Assembly: GCA_018062785.1 (NCBI GenBank)
Contig: JAGORO010000006.1
Span: 1-60,262, forward strand
DNA: 60,262 nt
Origin: Candidatus Saccharimonadota bacterium
Lineage (GTDB): Bacteria > Patescibacteriota > Saccharimonadia > Saccharimonadales > UBA4665
Direction of reading: 5' to 3'
Below the pieces are notes generated by a model. That model ran no database searches and was not told the origin of the DNA. It saw only the letters and a program-made list of their open reading frames with translations. The first letter of the stretch is position 1; every line of letters begins with the position of its first letter. The position numbers and the translations under genes were made by a program. Positions 1 to 7,503 of this stretch are shown piece after piece.

Positions 1-117
1 GCAGCAGACAGGGGCAGAATGATCCGCCAAGGCACTGTGGATGAGGCGGATTGGAATAAGGTGCGCAGCAGCAACGACGGCACTTGGTGGAGTCTTTTTG
101 GGGGGCCGTTACAGTAG
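1..117 (+). CDS. C-terminal end of an unknown protein (partial)
   Basis: An open frame enters from the left edge and ends at a TAG at 115-117. The 38 visible residues end in a tryptophan- and glycine-rich tail (TWWSLFGGPLQ). The frame has no start inside the window, and no other frame here is better. I do not recognise the family. Its stop lies about 50 bp before the convergent stop of the exonuclease III gene, a normal convergent gene end. Confidence 0.5.
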   Translation, partial: AADRGRMIRQGTVDEADWNKVRSSNDGTWWSLFGGPLQ

Positions 118-170
118 CCTTATCTCGGCCTAGATTACGAGCTAGTACAACATCTGTAGGATTGGTATTA

Positions 171-965
171 CTACAACTCGATGCTGACCGGACAGTGATC
201 TGATCCCATCACATCGGCGTGTATTTGTGGATTTTGGACTTGCGCTGCAATCTCGCGGCTAGCGAGCCAGTAATCTATCCGCCAACCAACATTGCGAGCT
301 CGTGCGTTGGCCCAGTGAGTCCACCAACTGTAGGCTTCGGTTTTGTCTGGGTAGGCTGCGCGAAAGGTATCTGCAAAGCCGGCATCTAGGTAGTCTTGGA
401 ATCTTTCGCGCTCTTCGTTGGTGAAGCCATGCTTGCCAACATTTGGCTTGGGGTTGGCTAGGTCAATTTCGTTGTGCGCAACGTTCATATCGCCACAGTA
501 CAGTACGGGCTTAGATTGCTCGAGTTGCTGCAAATAAGCCAGACAGGCGCGATCCCAGTGGTCGAAGCGTAGACTCAGGCGACTTAGGTCACCCTTGCTG
601 TTTGGGGTGTAGCACGTTACAACCCAGAATTTCTCAAACTCCCCTGCAATAATACGCCCCTCGGCGTTTGGGTCACCGTACGTGTCGCCGGTGATACCAT
701 ATTTTTTGATGATTTCATTCGGGAAGCCGTTTATGTATCTGATAGCTTTAGTCTTGGAAAAGATGGCTGTGCCACTGTAGCCCTTCTTGACGGCGCTAAA
801 AAAGTGCTCGTGATACTGGGGAAAATCCAACTCGAACTGTCCCCTTTCGGCCTTAGTTTCTTGCAGACAAAGTATGTCTGGATCATGCTCCTCGATAAAT
901 TTTTGCAACAAGCCTTTGTTTAGTACGGCGCGGATGCCGTTTACGTTCCACGAGTATAACTTCAT
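171..965 (-). CDS. xth: Exodeoxyribonuclease III
   Basis: Mg-dependent AP endonuclease and 3'-5' exonuclease of the exonuclease/endonuclease/phosphatase fold, used in base-excision repair. Visible family motifs are the N-terminal KLYSWNVNGIRA, LCLQETK (metal-binding Glu), CYTPNSKGD, YCGDMNVAHNEIDL (catalytic Asp and Asn) and the C-terminal GWRIDYWLAS and GSDHCPVSIEL with the catalytic His. The 264-residue length is usual for the family. I start at the ATG at 965 rather than the longer upstream frame: it gives the normal N-terminus, and a TATACT box lies 8 nt upstream (974-979), which suggests a leaderless mRNA. The product is cytoplasmic. Confidence 0.95.
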   Translation of the reverse strand: MKLYSWNVNGIRAVLNKGLLQKFIEEHDPDILCLQETKAERGQFELDFPQYHEHFFSAVKKGYSGTAIFSKTKAIRYINGFPNEIIKKYGITGDTYGDPNAEGRIIAGEFEKFWVVTCYTPNSKGDLSRLSLRFDHWDRACLAYLQQLEQSKPVLYCGDMNVAHNEIDLANPKPNVGKHGFTNEERERFQDYLDAGFADTFRAAYPDKTEAYSWWTHWANARARNVGWRIDYWLASREIAAQVQNPQIHADVMGSDHCPVSIEL

Positions 966-1078
966 GGCTATATAGTATACCTTAGAGTAATTAAAAAAAT
1001 CCCTTGCAAAAAAATACAACATGTAGTATGGTGAAGATACTTGGTATAAACATAAACACTAAATAAAAGGAATACTGC

Positions 1079-1357
1079 ATGAGTAAATCCTATAGTAAAC
1101 AAGCAGGCTTTACGGTTGTTGAGGCACTGATCGTAGTAGCTGTGCTAGCCATAGTAGGCTTTGTTGGCTACACCTTCACGCAAAAGCGTTCGGAACAACA
1201 AGCCTCGACGCCACAGTCCTCACAAACGGCCGATAAGGAAGAAGCTACTCAAACAGGTAGTGATGGTGAAGATCTTTCAGGGGGTGGGGTTGATGATGTC
1301 GATACTGATGCCGCAGCAGCGGTTAAGCAAGCCGCAGAAGCTCAGGAGACAAACTAA
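1079..1357 (+). CDS. Type IV pilin-like (prepilin) protein
   Basis: A 92-residue protein with a classical prepilin N-terminus: a short basic leader, the cleavage/methylation motif KQAGFTVVEAL with Glu at +5, and one hydrophobic helix. The remainder is a low-complexity Ser/Thr/Gln/Asp/Ala-rich tail with no folded head, so it is probably a minor pilin or pseudopilin. A purine-rich AAAAGGAA lies in front of the ATG. The stop overlaps the start of the next gene (TAATG), so the two are translationally coupled and probably work together at the cell surface. CPR bacteria commonly use type IV pili for host contact and DNA uptake; that role is an inference here. Confidence 0.85.
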   Translation: MSKSYSKQAGFTVVEALIVVAVLAIVGFVGYTFTQKRSEQQASTPQSSQTADKEEATQTGSDGEDLSGGGVDDVDTDAAAAVKQAAEAQETN

Positions 1358-2199
1358 TGATAGCGAAACGACTTATTGCATTGAGCGTCGTTACGGTTAT
1401 GCTTAGTAGCGCAACGGTTGCCCCAGCATACGCCGTAGGCGAGTCAGCACAAAAAAAACAGAACGTTACTTCTGGCTCGGATGGCCGGAAAGACTCGAAA
1501 TCAAGTAAAAAGCAAGCTGGTAACTTCTGTGCAACTATCAATCAAACTGTTGCCAAAACAACTGCAAGCGTTAAAAAATCTGTCGAAAAACAGGCTCAAG
1601 TTCAGAAAGCTAGTCTCGACAGGTACACGGAGACTAAGCTCAAAGAAAAACAGGCACGAGATGTTCGATGGTCGACAGCAGATTCGATGCGCGCACGTAG
1701 CATCGCGGGAATGGACGCACAGTACGGCAGTGACCCTATCAAGCACGAAGCCATAGCAACATTCCAGACAACATTAGGGCAACTAGTCGGCGTTCGTCGT
1801 GCTGACAATCAAAAAGCACGCGAAGGGTTCAATGTCAAACATTTAGCATTGCTCGAACAGCGTATCCGGCAACGTCAGGCAGCTTGGGAGGACTACCAAC
1901 AGGACATTACTGCTTCCCTTGCAAAGGCCAAAGCATCTTGCGAGACGAATGCTACAAATAGTAGTCAGATAAGAAAGATATTTTTAGCGGAGCGTAAGGT
2001 TGCAACCAAGAAGAGGGTTACACAGCTAAAGAGTATGCCATCAATAAGCGTAGAAACGAAGAAATTAGTAGCGATTCGGAAGCAAGCAATTGATACTAAT
2101 AACCAGACTTTTGGACAAGGATTGCAATCGGCCAAGTCCCAACTTCAGAAGGCGCTTCAGGGGCCTCTTAGAGAGCTAGAAGCATTAGCTAAAGAATAG
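1357..2199 (+). CDS. Secreted coiled-coil protein of unknown function
   Basis: 280 residues starting with a signal peptide (MIAKRLIALSVVTVMLSSAT, then an Ala-rich cleavage region near APAYA). The rest is lysine-, glutamine- and alanine-rich with long helical heptad-like stretches and two Cys (near 54 and 189). No enzyme motif is visible. The start overlaps the pilin stop by one base, so the two are co-translated and the protein is probably exported with the pilin, perhaps as an assembly or surface partner. A strong terminator follows at 2232-2262. The family was not recognised. Confidence 0.8.
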   Translation: MIAKRLIALSVVTVMLSSATVAPAYAVGESAQKKQNVTSGSDGRKDSKSSKKQAGNFCATINQTVAKTTASVKKSVEKQAQVQKASLDRYTETKLKEKQARDVRWSTADSMRARSIAGMDAQYGSDPIKHEAIATFQTTLGQLVGVRRADNQKAREGFNVKHLALLEQRIRQRQAAWEDYQQDITASLAKAKASCETNATNSSQIRKIFLAERKVATKKRVTQLKSMPSISVETKKLVAIRKQAIDTNNQTFGQGLQSAKSQLQKALQGPLRELEALAKE

Positions 2200-2231
2200 A
2201 GTCATAGAACTGATTTTCAAGCGTCGACCTC

Positions 2232-2262
2232 AAAATAGCCTTGCACACGCAGGGCTATTTTT
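2232..2262 (+). terminator. Rho-independent terminator of the pilin operon
   Basis: Inverted arms AAAATAGCC and GGGCTATTTTT around an 11-nt centre, ending in a T run. It sits 33 bp after the stop of the secreted coiled-coil gene and before pyrH. Confidence 0.8.
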
Positions 2263-2296
2263 GCGAGAGGCGCCTAGGGTGATAAGCTAGGTAGGT

Positions 2297-3001
2297 ATGT
2301 ATAAAAGAATTTTACTCAAACTTTCGGGTGAGCAGCTCCAAGGTGAACAATCTGGTGGTTTTGACACTGAACGAGCGACATGGGTAGCCGGACAGGTTCG
2401 CACCGCCCTTGCCTCCGGTACGCAAATTATCATTATGGTCGGTGGTGGCAACTACGCGCGTGGCGCACAGCTCGCTAATGATGCTATTCAACGGATTACA
2501 GGCGATTATGTCGGTATGCTGGCGACGATGATGAACGCACTGGCATTGGCCGATGTGTTCAATCACGCAGACGTACCGACTCGAGCGCTTACAAATGTTA
2601 AGGCGGATCAAGTACTCGACCAATTTACGCATCGACGAGCCATGAGCCATCTAGAAAAAAATCGTGTGGTAATTGTGGCGGGCGGTACCGGTCGGCCATT
2701 TTTGACAACCGATACTGCGGCGGTTAATCTTGCGCTCGAGCTTGACTGTGACGCTATCATCAAAACCACGAAAGTCGATGGCGTCTACGATAAGGACCCT
2801 GCTATGTTCTCGGACGCTACTAAATACGAAAATCTAAGCTATCAGGAGGCACTATCTAACCCAGACATCGCTGTCATGGACAAGGCTGCTCTTGGGCTAG
2901 TACTAGAGACTCGAACTCCCTTGATTGTGTGTGACTTGCTAACCGATGGCAATATTTCGCGCGCCGCAAACGGCGAAGCTGTTGGCACGACTATCTCTTA
3001 G
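2297..3001 (+). CDS. pyrH: UMP kinase
   Basis: ATP-dependent phosphorylation of UMP (or dUMP) to UDP, an essential step in pyrimidine nucleotide supply. The bacterial amino-acid-kinase fold is clear: KRILLKLSGEQL at the N-terminus (ATP site), MVGGGNYARG, ITGDYVGMLATMMNALAL (UMP-contact helix), VIVAGGTGRPFLTTDTAAV and KTTKVDGVYDKDP. The length of 234 residues is normal. A TAAGCT box lies 8 nt before the ATG and an AGGTAGGT stretch lies between, so either leaderless or weak SD initiation is possible. The gene converges with the NADAR gene and overlaps its 3' end by 11 bp. Confidence 0.97.
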   Translation: MYKRILLKLSGEQLQGEQSGGFDTERATWVAGQVRTALASGTQIIIMVGGGNYARGAQLANDAIQRITGDYVGMLATMMNALALADVFNHADVPTRALTNVKADQVLDQFTHRRAMSHLEKNRVVIVAGGTGRPFLTTDTAAVNLALELDCDAIIKTTKVDGVYDKDPAMFSDATKYENLSYQEALSNPDIAVMDKAALGLVLETRTPLIVCDLLTDGNISRAANGEAVGTTIS

Positions 3002-3464
3002 TTGTCTTGCGTAGCTCTGACCAGAGCTTACCTAGGTTATTTTGGCCATCGCCATTCGGCCCAACCCCCCAGAAAGGATCCCATGGCGAATTTTCGATAA
3101 TCATTCGATCGCCAGTCGACTGAAGCCGCTCTTGTACATCCTCATTTTGCTCTAGTTTTGCCAAAATGATCTGTCGCATTAATGCTACTTTATCTTCGTC
3201 CCATGTTTTGGGCCGACGATTTTTGCTGGCTTTTGCAATTTGAAACGCTGCCCAAGGGCTAGGTGCTGCGAGTATCTGCACCGCTACTTCTGGGGCGGTT
3301 TGGCTGTATTTCTTCCACTGAAACGCATGTTCGGCAGTTGGGAAAGTATGACCCCATACCGTTACTTGGTGGGCGGACCAGTTGTTAAGCGCCTCGTAAG
3401 GCACGCTAAAGAATGCAACTGCTGTTTGGCTTTGATAATTGAGGTCGTGTCGTTCTGGGTACAT
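2991..3464 (-). CDS. NADAR/YbiA-like ADP-ribose-processing protein
   Basis: 157 residues matching the NADAR (DUF1768/YbiA) fold: an N-terminal strand with FFSVPYEALNNWSAH, the TFPTAEHAFQWKKY segment carrying the conserved His/Phe/Gln, a central LRQIILAKLEQN-like helix and the C-terminal NSPWDPFWGVGPNGDGQN with NxLGKLWSELR. Family members remove ADP-ribose from riboflavin intermediates or from modified guanine, so NAD/ADP-ribose metabolism or reversal of DNA ADP-ribosylation is possible. The promoter box TAGAAT is 6 nt before the ATG, implying a leaderless transcript. It is convergent with pyrH (11-bp overlap). Confidence 0.85.
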   Translation of the reverse strand: MYPERHDLNYQSQTAVAFFSVPYEALNNWSAHQVTVWGHTFPTAEHAFQWKKYSQTAPEVAVQILAAPSPWAAFQIAKASKNRRPKTWDEDKVALMRQIILAKLEQNEDVQERLQSTGDRMIIENSPWDPFWGVGPNGDGQNNLGKLWSELRKTTKR

Positions 3465-3482
3465 AGAAGTATTCTAGCAAAA

Positions 3483-3500
3483 TGGCGGAGAGAACAGGAT
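3483..3500 (-). repeat. Copy of the tRNA-Ser 3' end (possible relict att site)
   Basis: 18 bases (TGGCGGAGAGAACAGGAT on the + strand) identical to 3674-3691, which is the 3' end of tRNA-Ser including its CCA. The copy lies 191 bp downstream of the tRNA in its direction of transcription. Duplicated tRNA 3' ends are the usual scar of site-specific integration. Only about 170 bp remain between the copies, so any element has been lost. Confidence 0.6.
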
Positions 3501-3637
3501 ATCGCTCGGCTTTGCCTCGCTTCTCCGCTCGTTTGCCAGAGAAAATGACTTTCGGTCGCTTTCTCTGGACTTCACTCGCTACGCCGAACCTTTTTTGCCG
3601 AAGGCAAAAAGCAGGTTCTTCTGGCTGGAATGTACCC

Positions 3638-3674
3638 CAAACTAAAACCCCACCTTACGGAGGGGCTTTAGTTT
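3638..3674 (-). terminator. Bidirectional hairpin terminator after tRNA-Ser
   Basis: Arms AAACTAAAaCCCC and GGGGcTTTAGTTT around a 10-nt centre. Read on the minus strand the hairpin directly follows the tRNA CCA end, and its GGGGTTTTAG arm is terminator-like. A second smaller hairpin (TTTTTGCC/GGCAAAAA) sits just beyond it at about 3592-3610. Confidence 0.65.
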
Positions 3675-3763
3675 GGCGGAGAGAACAGGATTCGAACCTG
3701 CGGTACAGTTGCCTGTACACACGCTTTCCAAGCGTGCGCCTTCAACCACTCGGCCACCTCTCC
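3674..3763 (-). tRNA. tRNA-Ser (anticodon GGA)
   Basis: A 90-nt type II tRNA. The 7-bp acceptor stem is GGAGAGG/TCTCTCC with discriminator G and an encoded CCA. The D-arm reads GGCCGAGTGGTTGAAGGC, the anticodon stem-loop has the loop TTGGAAA with anticodon GGA, there is a long variable arm (TGTACAGG...CTGTACC), and the T-arm contains GGTTCGAATCC. It reads UCC and UCU serine codons. Its 3' end is duplicated at 3483-3500. Confidence 0.97.
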
Positions 3764-3806
3764 ATACGAACCATTATAACCAAACTACTTACAAGCACCT
3801 ATACGC

Positions 3807-4697
3807 TTAATTCATGCTCATGCAAAAAAGGCCAAGCATAACGAATACCAAGCCAACCCATTGCATACGGACAATTTTTTCGTGGAAAAAGAGCATTCCA
3901 AGGATCATAAGCGGCAAGACACTGGCCCCTTTGACTGCTCCGACGTAGCCAGCATTTGGACTCAGAAGCTTTGCTTGGAAAGTTGCAAGCAAATTTAGCG
4001 TATAGGTGATGCCGATAATGGTTAATGGCCACAAGTTCTTTACGGTAGCAGTTCGGATAGTTTGTCGAACTGAGGTCCCCTTTCGTTTTGTGCGTTGTAT
4101 CAATACCGCTGCCGCAAATAATATTGGTATTGCAAAAAGTGACGTATAAAAATTAAAACTAGTAACATTGCTCTCCTGTAGCATCGGCACCTCTATGTTG
4201 GAGTAGTACGCCCGAATAACAACCAAGATAAGGACAAAGAGTAGCGCTAGACGGTTGTTGGCGTGCTGATCGGTGTTTTTCTGCTTGGCACGATTAGCGA
4301 GATATGCCCCAGCGATTATCCATGCTCCGCCCAGCATTCCCCACATGGTGAGTGGTTGCCCAAGGACAAAGTAGGCACCAATACTATTACCAATCGCAAC
4401 AAGCGATAACAGCGGTGCGACATAGCTTATATCGGCGAGGCTGAGTGCTTTGAAGTAGCACCAAACATCAATGCACGAACAAATAGTAAAGATGAGCATA
4501 AGCAGCCAGAAGTGGCTCGATAGTTGGTGTGGCCAATAAAATGGTGCCAAAAACAGGGTGGCGATGATGAACGGCATGCCGAAAAGCTGTTGTAGCCAAG
4601 CCAAGTGGCTAGAATCGATAGTGCTCGAGAGATGCTTGTCGGTGGTACGTCTAGTTACCTGCATCATAAGAGCGCTTAAAGAAAGCATAAACCACAT
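3807..4697 (-). CDS. EamA/DMT-family membrane transporter
   Basis: 296 residues with ten hydrophobic segments arranged as two EamA repeats, typical of the drug/metabolite transporter superfamily. No soluble domain is present. The first repeat contains the DISYVAPLLSLVAIGNSIGAYFVL stretch (split here: DISYVAPLLSL then VAIGNSIGAYFVL), and the second ends with PLMILGMLFFHEKI and VGLVFVMLG, the signature end of EamA domains. The substrate cannot be read from sequence. The -10 box TACACT is 6 nt before the ATG, so the mRNA is probably leaderless. It is divergent from the ABC operon that follows. Confidence 0.85.
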   Translation of the reverse strand: MWFMLSLSALMMQVTRRTTDKHLSSTIDSSHLAWLQQLFGMPFIIATLFLAPFYWPHQLSSHFWLLMLIFTICSCIDVWCYFKALSLADISYVAPLLSLVAIGNSIGAYFVLGQPLTMWGMLGGAWIIAGAYLANRAKQKNTDQHANNRLALLFVLILVVIRAYYSNIEVPMLQESNVTSFNFYTSLFAIPILFAAAVLIQRTKRKGTSVRQTIRTATVKNLWPLTIIGITYTLNLLATFQAKLLSPNAGYVGAVKGASVLPLMILGMLFFHEKIVRMQWVGLVFVMLGLFCMSMN

Positions 4698-4808
4698 AAA
4701 GGTAGTGTACGGTACGGCGCAAAGGTATAGTGTTGTAATTTATACGCAAACGTGAGCATTTTGGGCCGTTGCTCCTCTGTTATTTTCAGGGTAGAATAAA
4801 GGCTAAGT

Positions 4809-5720
4809 ATGTCTCTCATTGAACTAAAAGAGGTCTGTAAGCTGTATGGCTTCGGCGACGCGGCAAATCTTGCCCTCGACGAGGTCGATTTGAATATCGA
4901 AAAAGGTGAGTGCGTGGCTGTGATGGGCCCAAGTGGCTCGGGCAAAAGCACGCTTATGAATACTATCGGTCTTCTCGATCATCCAACCCACGGCGAATAC
5001 CGTTTTAATGGCCGCAGAGTTAGTCGGCTTCGCTCGATGCAGCGGGCAAAGATTAGGCGCGATAAAATCGGATTTATTTTCCAATCGTTCAATCTTTTGC
5101 AGCGTCTGACCGCTCTCGAAAATGTCTCCCTGCCCCTTTTGTACAAAGGTGTTCCACAGGGCAAACGGATGAAAGTCGCTCGTGATATGTTGGAGCGCGT
5201 CGGGCTGCACGACCGAACATTCTATCTGCCAAAGCACCTTTCTGGTGGCCAAACACAGTGCGTCGCTATTGCTCGGGCGCTGGTGAACGAGCCCGAGCTC
5301 ATCATTGCCGATGAACCAACTGGCAATCTTGATAGCGAAAGCTCACGTCTCATTATGGAGCTGCTAAGTGAGATTCATAAAAGTGGCAACACGGTTATAT
5401 TCGTAACGCACAACCCAGAACTCACAAAGTACGCTACTAGGGTTGTGTATATGCAAGATGGTATGGTCCGCCACGATGAGCAAAAGCAAATCGGCGTTAT
5501 TGGCAAGTACGCCAGAACAGTTCTGTATGACGAGACCGATATGCCTGTAAGTGAGAAAGAAAAAGATGAAGAAGCAGCCGCTGGCGTATCCGCACTTATG
5601 AGTATTCGCGAAGACAAAGAGTCGTCGCACGAATCGAAAAAGCACAGGTCACGAGCGAACAAATCGGGCGCCAAGTCTTTGCGGCGTAAAAAATCACCTA
5701 AAAGAAAGACGAAAAAATGA
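4809..5720 (+). CDS. MacB/LolD-type ABC transporter ATP-binding protein
   Basis: ATPase subunit of a MacB-type (type VII, mechanotransmission) ABC system. Walker [10 protein letters not shown] lies near residue 40, the Q-loop is FIFQSFNLL, the signature is [15 protein letters not shown], Walker B is [12 protein letters not shown], and the H-loop is VTHNPE. The signature helix has TQC where QQR is usual. The protein is about 70 residues longer than typical, ending in a Lys/Arg-rich tail ([12 protein letters not shown]) that may bind phospholipid or nucleic acid. The ATGA overlap with the permease start shows tight coupling. A TAGAAT box lies 11 nt before the start. Confidence 0.93.
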   Translation: MSLIELKEVCKLYGFGDAANLALDEVDLNIEKGECVAVMGPSGSGKSTLMNTIGLLDHPTHGEYRFNGRRVSRLRSMQRAKIRRDKIGFIFQSFNLLQRLTALENVSLPLLYKGVPQGKRMKVARDMLERVGLHDRTFYLPKHLSGGQTQCVAIARALVNEPELIIADEPTGNLDSESSRLIMELLSEIHKSGNTVIFVTHNPELTKYATRVVYMQDGMVRHDEQKQIGVIGKYARTVLYDETDMPVSEKEKDEEAAAGVSALMSIREDKESSHESKKHRSRANKSGAKSLRRKKSPKRKTKK

Positions 5721-6925
5721 ATGTAGGGAACGGCAATTTTCGCCTAGCTTGGCAGTCGGTAAGGTCCACGAAACTCCGAAGCCTTTTAACGACAACGGGC
5801 ATTATGATCGGCATTGTATCTGTGGTGACGATGATTTGCATCGGTGAAGGCATAAAACGACAAATTGACGGACAGACGAGTCAATTTGGCAAAGATGTGA
5901 TGATCGTTCGACCAAAAGCAAGCGTTGGTGGCCTGCTGTCTGGTGATGGGTTGCCAAGTGGCGGCTCGGCACTTCTGACGCCCGTGGATGTTGAGGTGCT
6001 TAGAACGGCTCCAGGCGTGGTCGGTGTTGCGCCTTTGAGTGCGGTGAGCGGTAGCGTCAAGGGTGATAAGGAAGCCAATGCTCCGCTGATCGTTGCAACA
6101 ACAGCCAATTTCTCGTCGCTCATAAAGCAAAAAATCGAAGGCGGATTCCTGCAGGATGACTCGGGAGTGCAAACTGCGGTACTCGGCCCATCAATCTCAA
6201 AAAAGCTCTTCGAGGACAATATACCGCTCGGTCAATCATTTAAGTACCGAGGTCAAGATTTTATGGTAGGAGGAGTATTCAAAACCTTCTCTGCCCCGCC
6301 TTTCTCTATCGAAGCAAATTTCAATGATGCGGTGTTTATATCGTATGCTACCGCTACCAATATGCTCGGCTCTCCTCCGGGGATTTATCAGGTTCTCGTC
6401 AAGACAAAAGCAGATGTAGATCCGAAGGCGGTTTCGTCCGAACTCGTTAAGCGCGTCGAGGAAAAGCACGGCGGCACAAAAGATGTCGTTGTTACGGGAG
6501 TGGGCATTCGGGCTGGTGGTGCGGACCGTACGATTAAGATGCTAACCTATCTGACGGCCGGTGCAGCCCTGATAGCATTTTTGGTCGGCGGAGTGGGCAT
6601 TATGAATATTATGCTACTTACCGTTACGGAGCGAATTCACGAGATTGGCCTGCGTAAAGCTATCGGTGCGACAGATCGACAAATCTTGAAGCAGTTTGTA
6701 GCTGAAGCATTTGTACTGAGCACTGTCGGGGCGGTGATAGGCGTGAGTATATCTTTACTGCTCGTATTTATTCTTAGGCTATATACGAGCTTGCAACCAG
6801 TATTTGTTTGGCCGGCGTTCGTTTTTGTACCGCTCGTGGCCGTAGCTACAGGTGTACTGTTTGGGAGTTTTCCAGCCTTTAAGGCAGCGCGTAAGGACCC
6901 TATCGAAGCGCTCCGTCACGAGTAG
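5717..6925 (+). CDS. MacB-type ABC transporter permease (FtsX domain)
   Basis: 402 residues: an N-terminal membrane helix with KLRSLLTTTGIMIGIVSVVTM, a large extracytoplasmic MacB periplasmic-core domain (about 50-270), then the FtsX domain with three helices (GVGIMNIMLLTVTERIHEIG followed by LRKAIGA, the coupling-helix motif; FPAFKAARKDPIEALRHE at the C-terminus). With the preceding ATPase it forms a complex that exports peptides or lipids or does mechanical work at the envelope. Its start overlaps the ATPase stop by 4 bp, and a third gene follows after 2 nt. Confidence 0.93.
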   Translation: MNVGNGNFRLAWQSVRSTKLRSLLTTTGIMIGIVSVVTMICIGEGIKRQIDGQTSQFGKDVMIVRPKASVGGLLSGDGLPSGGSALLTPVDVEVLRTAPGVVGVAPLSAVSGSVKGDKEANAPLIVATTANFSSLIKQKIEGGFLQDDSGVQTAVLGPSISKKLFEDNIPLGQSFKYRGQDFMVGGVFKTFSAPPFSIEANFNDAVFISYATATNMLGSPPGIYQVLVKTKADVDPKAVSSELVKRVEEKHGGTKDVVVTGVGIRAGGADRTIKMLTYLTAGAALIAFLVGGVGIMNIMLLTVTERIHEIGLRKAIGATDRQILKQFVAEAFVLSTVGAVIGVSISLLLVFILRLYTSLQPVFVWPAFVFVPLVAVATGVLFGSFPAFKAARKDPIEALRHE

Positions 6926-6927
6926 GT

Positions 6928-7503
6928 ATGGCCTCGGTCTACCACGTTACATCTACAGACAGGCTCGCCTCTATTGAGCAGGCTGGTCTACGGCCGGACA
7001 TTTATTCTGCGCATCGACTAGATAGTCGTAGTGATTGGGGCCGATTTGAGCTAGAAATTGAAAGCATCTGCCCGCCATACTTACGGGACGTAGGTGTTAC
7101 AAGAAAATTTGCAACCTTTGCGCATGCGGACGAGGCAAGCTCGGTTGCGTGGTACGGAAGGTGCACTATGGGTGGCGTTCCAAGCAAGAGGCGATTGGCT
7201 ATTTTGGCGGTGGCGATTGATCCGCGCAATACATTTGTAGCTGATGCTTCGCTCGCGACTAGGCGCACAGCGACGGAGTATTGGGCTGGAACAATTACAG
7301 TACATCAGCTTTGGGAACAGTACGAACCTACGCCGACTGGGGCTTGGCAGCGGACGCATCTAGGACAGTTTGGCTGGAATGAAATGCCAGAGTACTACAC
7401 TATGCCAGAAGTGATTATTCCCGACCTTGTTGAGCCAAACCGCTTAGCGGTACACTCATTGAGCCTCTACCCAATCAAGACTCAAACGAGCTGGTACTTT
7501 TAG
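6928..7503 (+). CDS. Putative ADP-ribosyltransferase-fold protein
   Basis: 191 residues, no signal peptide or membrane segment. The N-terminus VYHVTSTDRLASIEQAGLRPD has the pattern (Y-H-x-T, I-x-x-x-G-L) that opens DarT-, Tpt1- and RES-type ADP-ribosyltransferases, and the C-terminal MPEVIIPDLVEPNRL resembles their Glu-containing last strand. A central region has no clear assignment. The fold call is an inference from these two motifs. The gene begins 2 nt after the permease stop, so it is the third gene of the ABC operon, and it is convergent with the Nramp-like gene (4-bp overlap). It could also be an unrelated conserved hypothetical. Confidence 0.45.
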   Translation: MASVYHVTSTDRLASIEQAGLRPDIYSAHRLDSRSDWGRFELEIESICPPYLRDVGVTRKFATFAHADEASSVAWYGRCTMGGVPSKRRLAILAVAIDPRNTFVADASLATRRTATEYWAGTITVHQLWEQYEPTPTGAWQRTHLGQFGWNEMPEYYTMPEVIIPDLVEPNRLAVHSLSLYPIKTQTSWYF

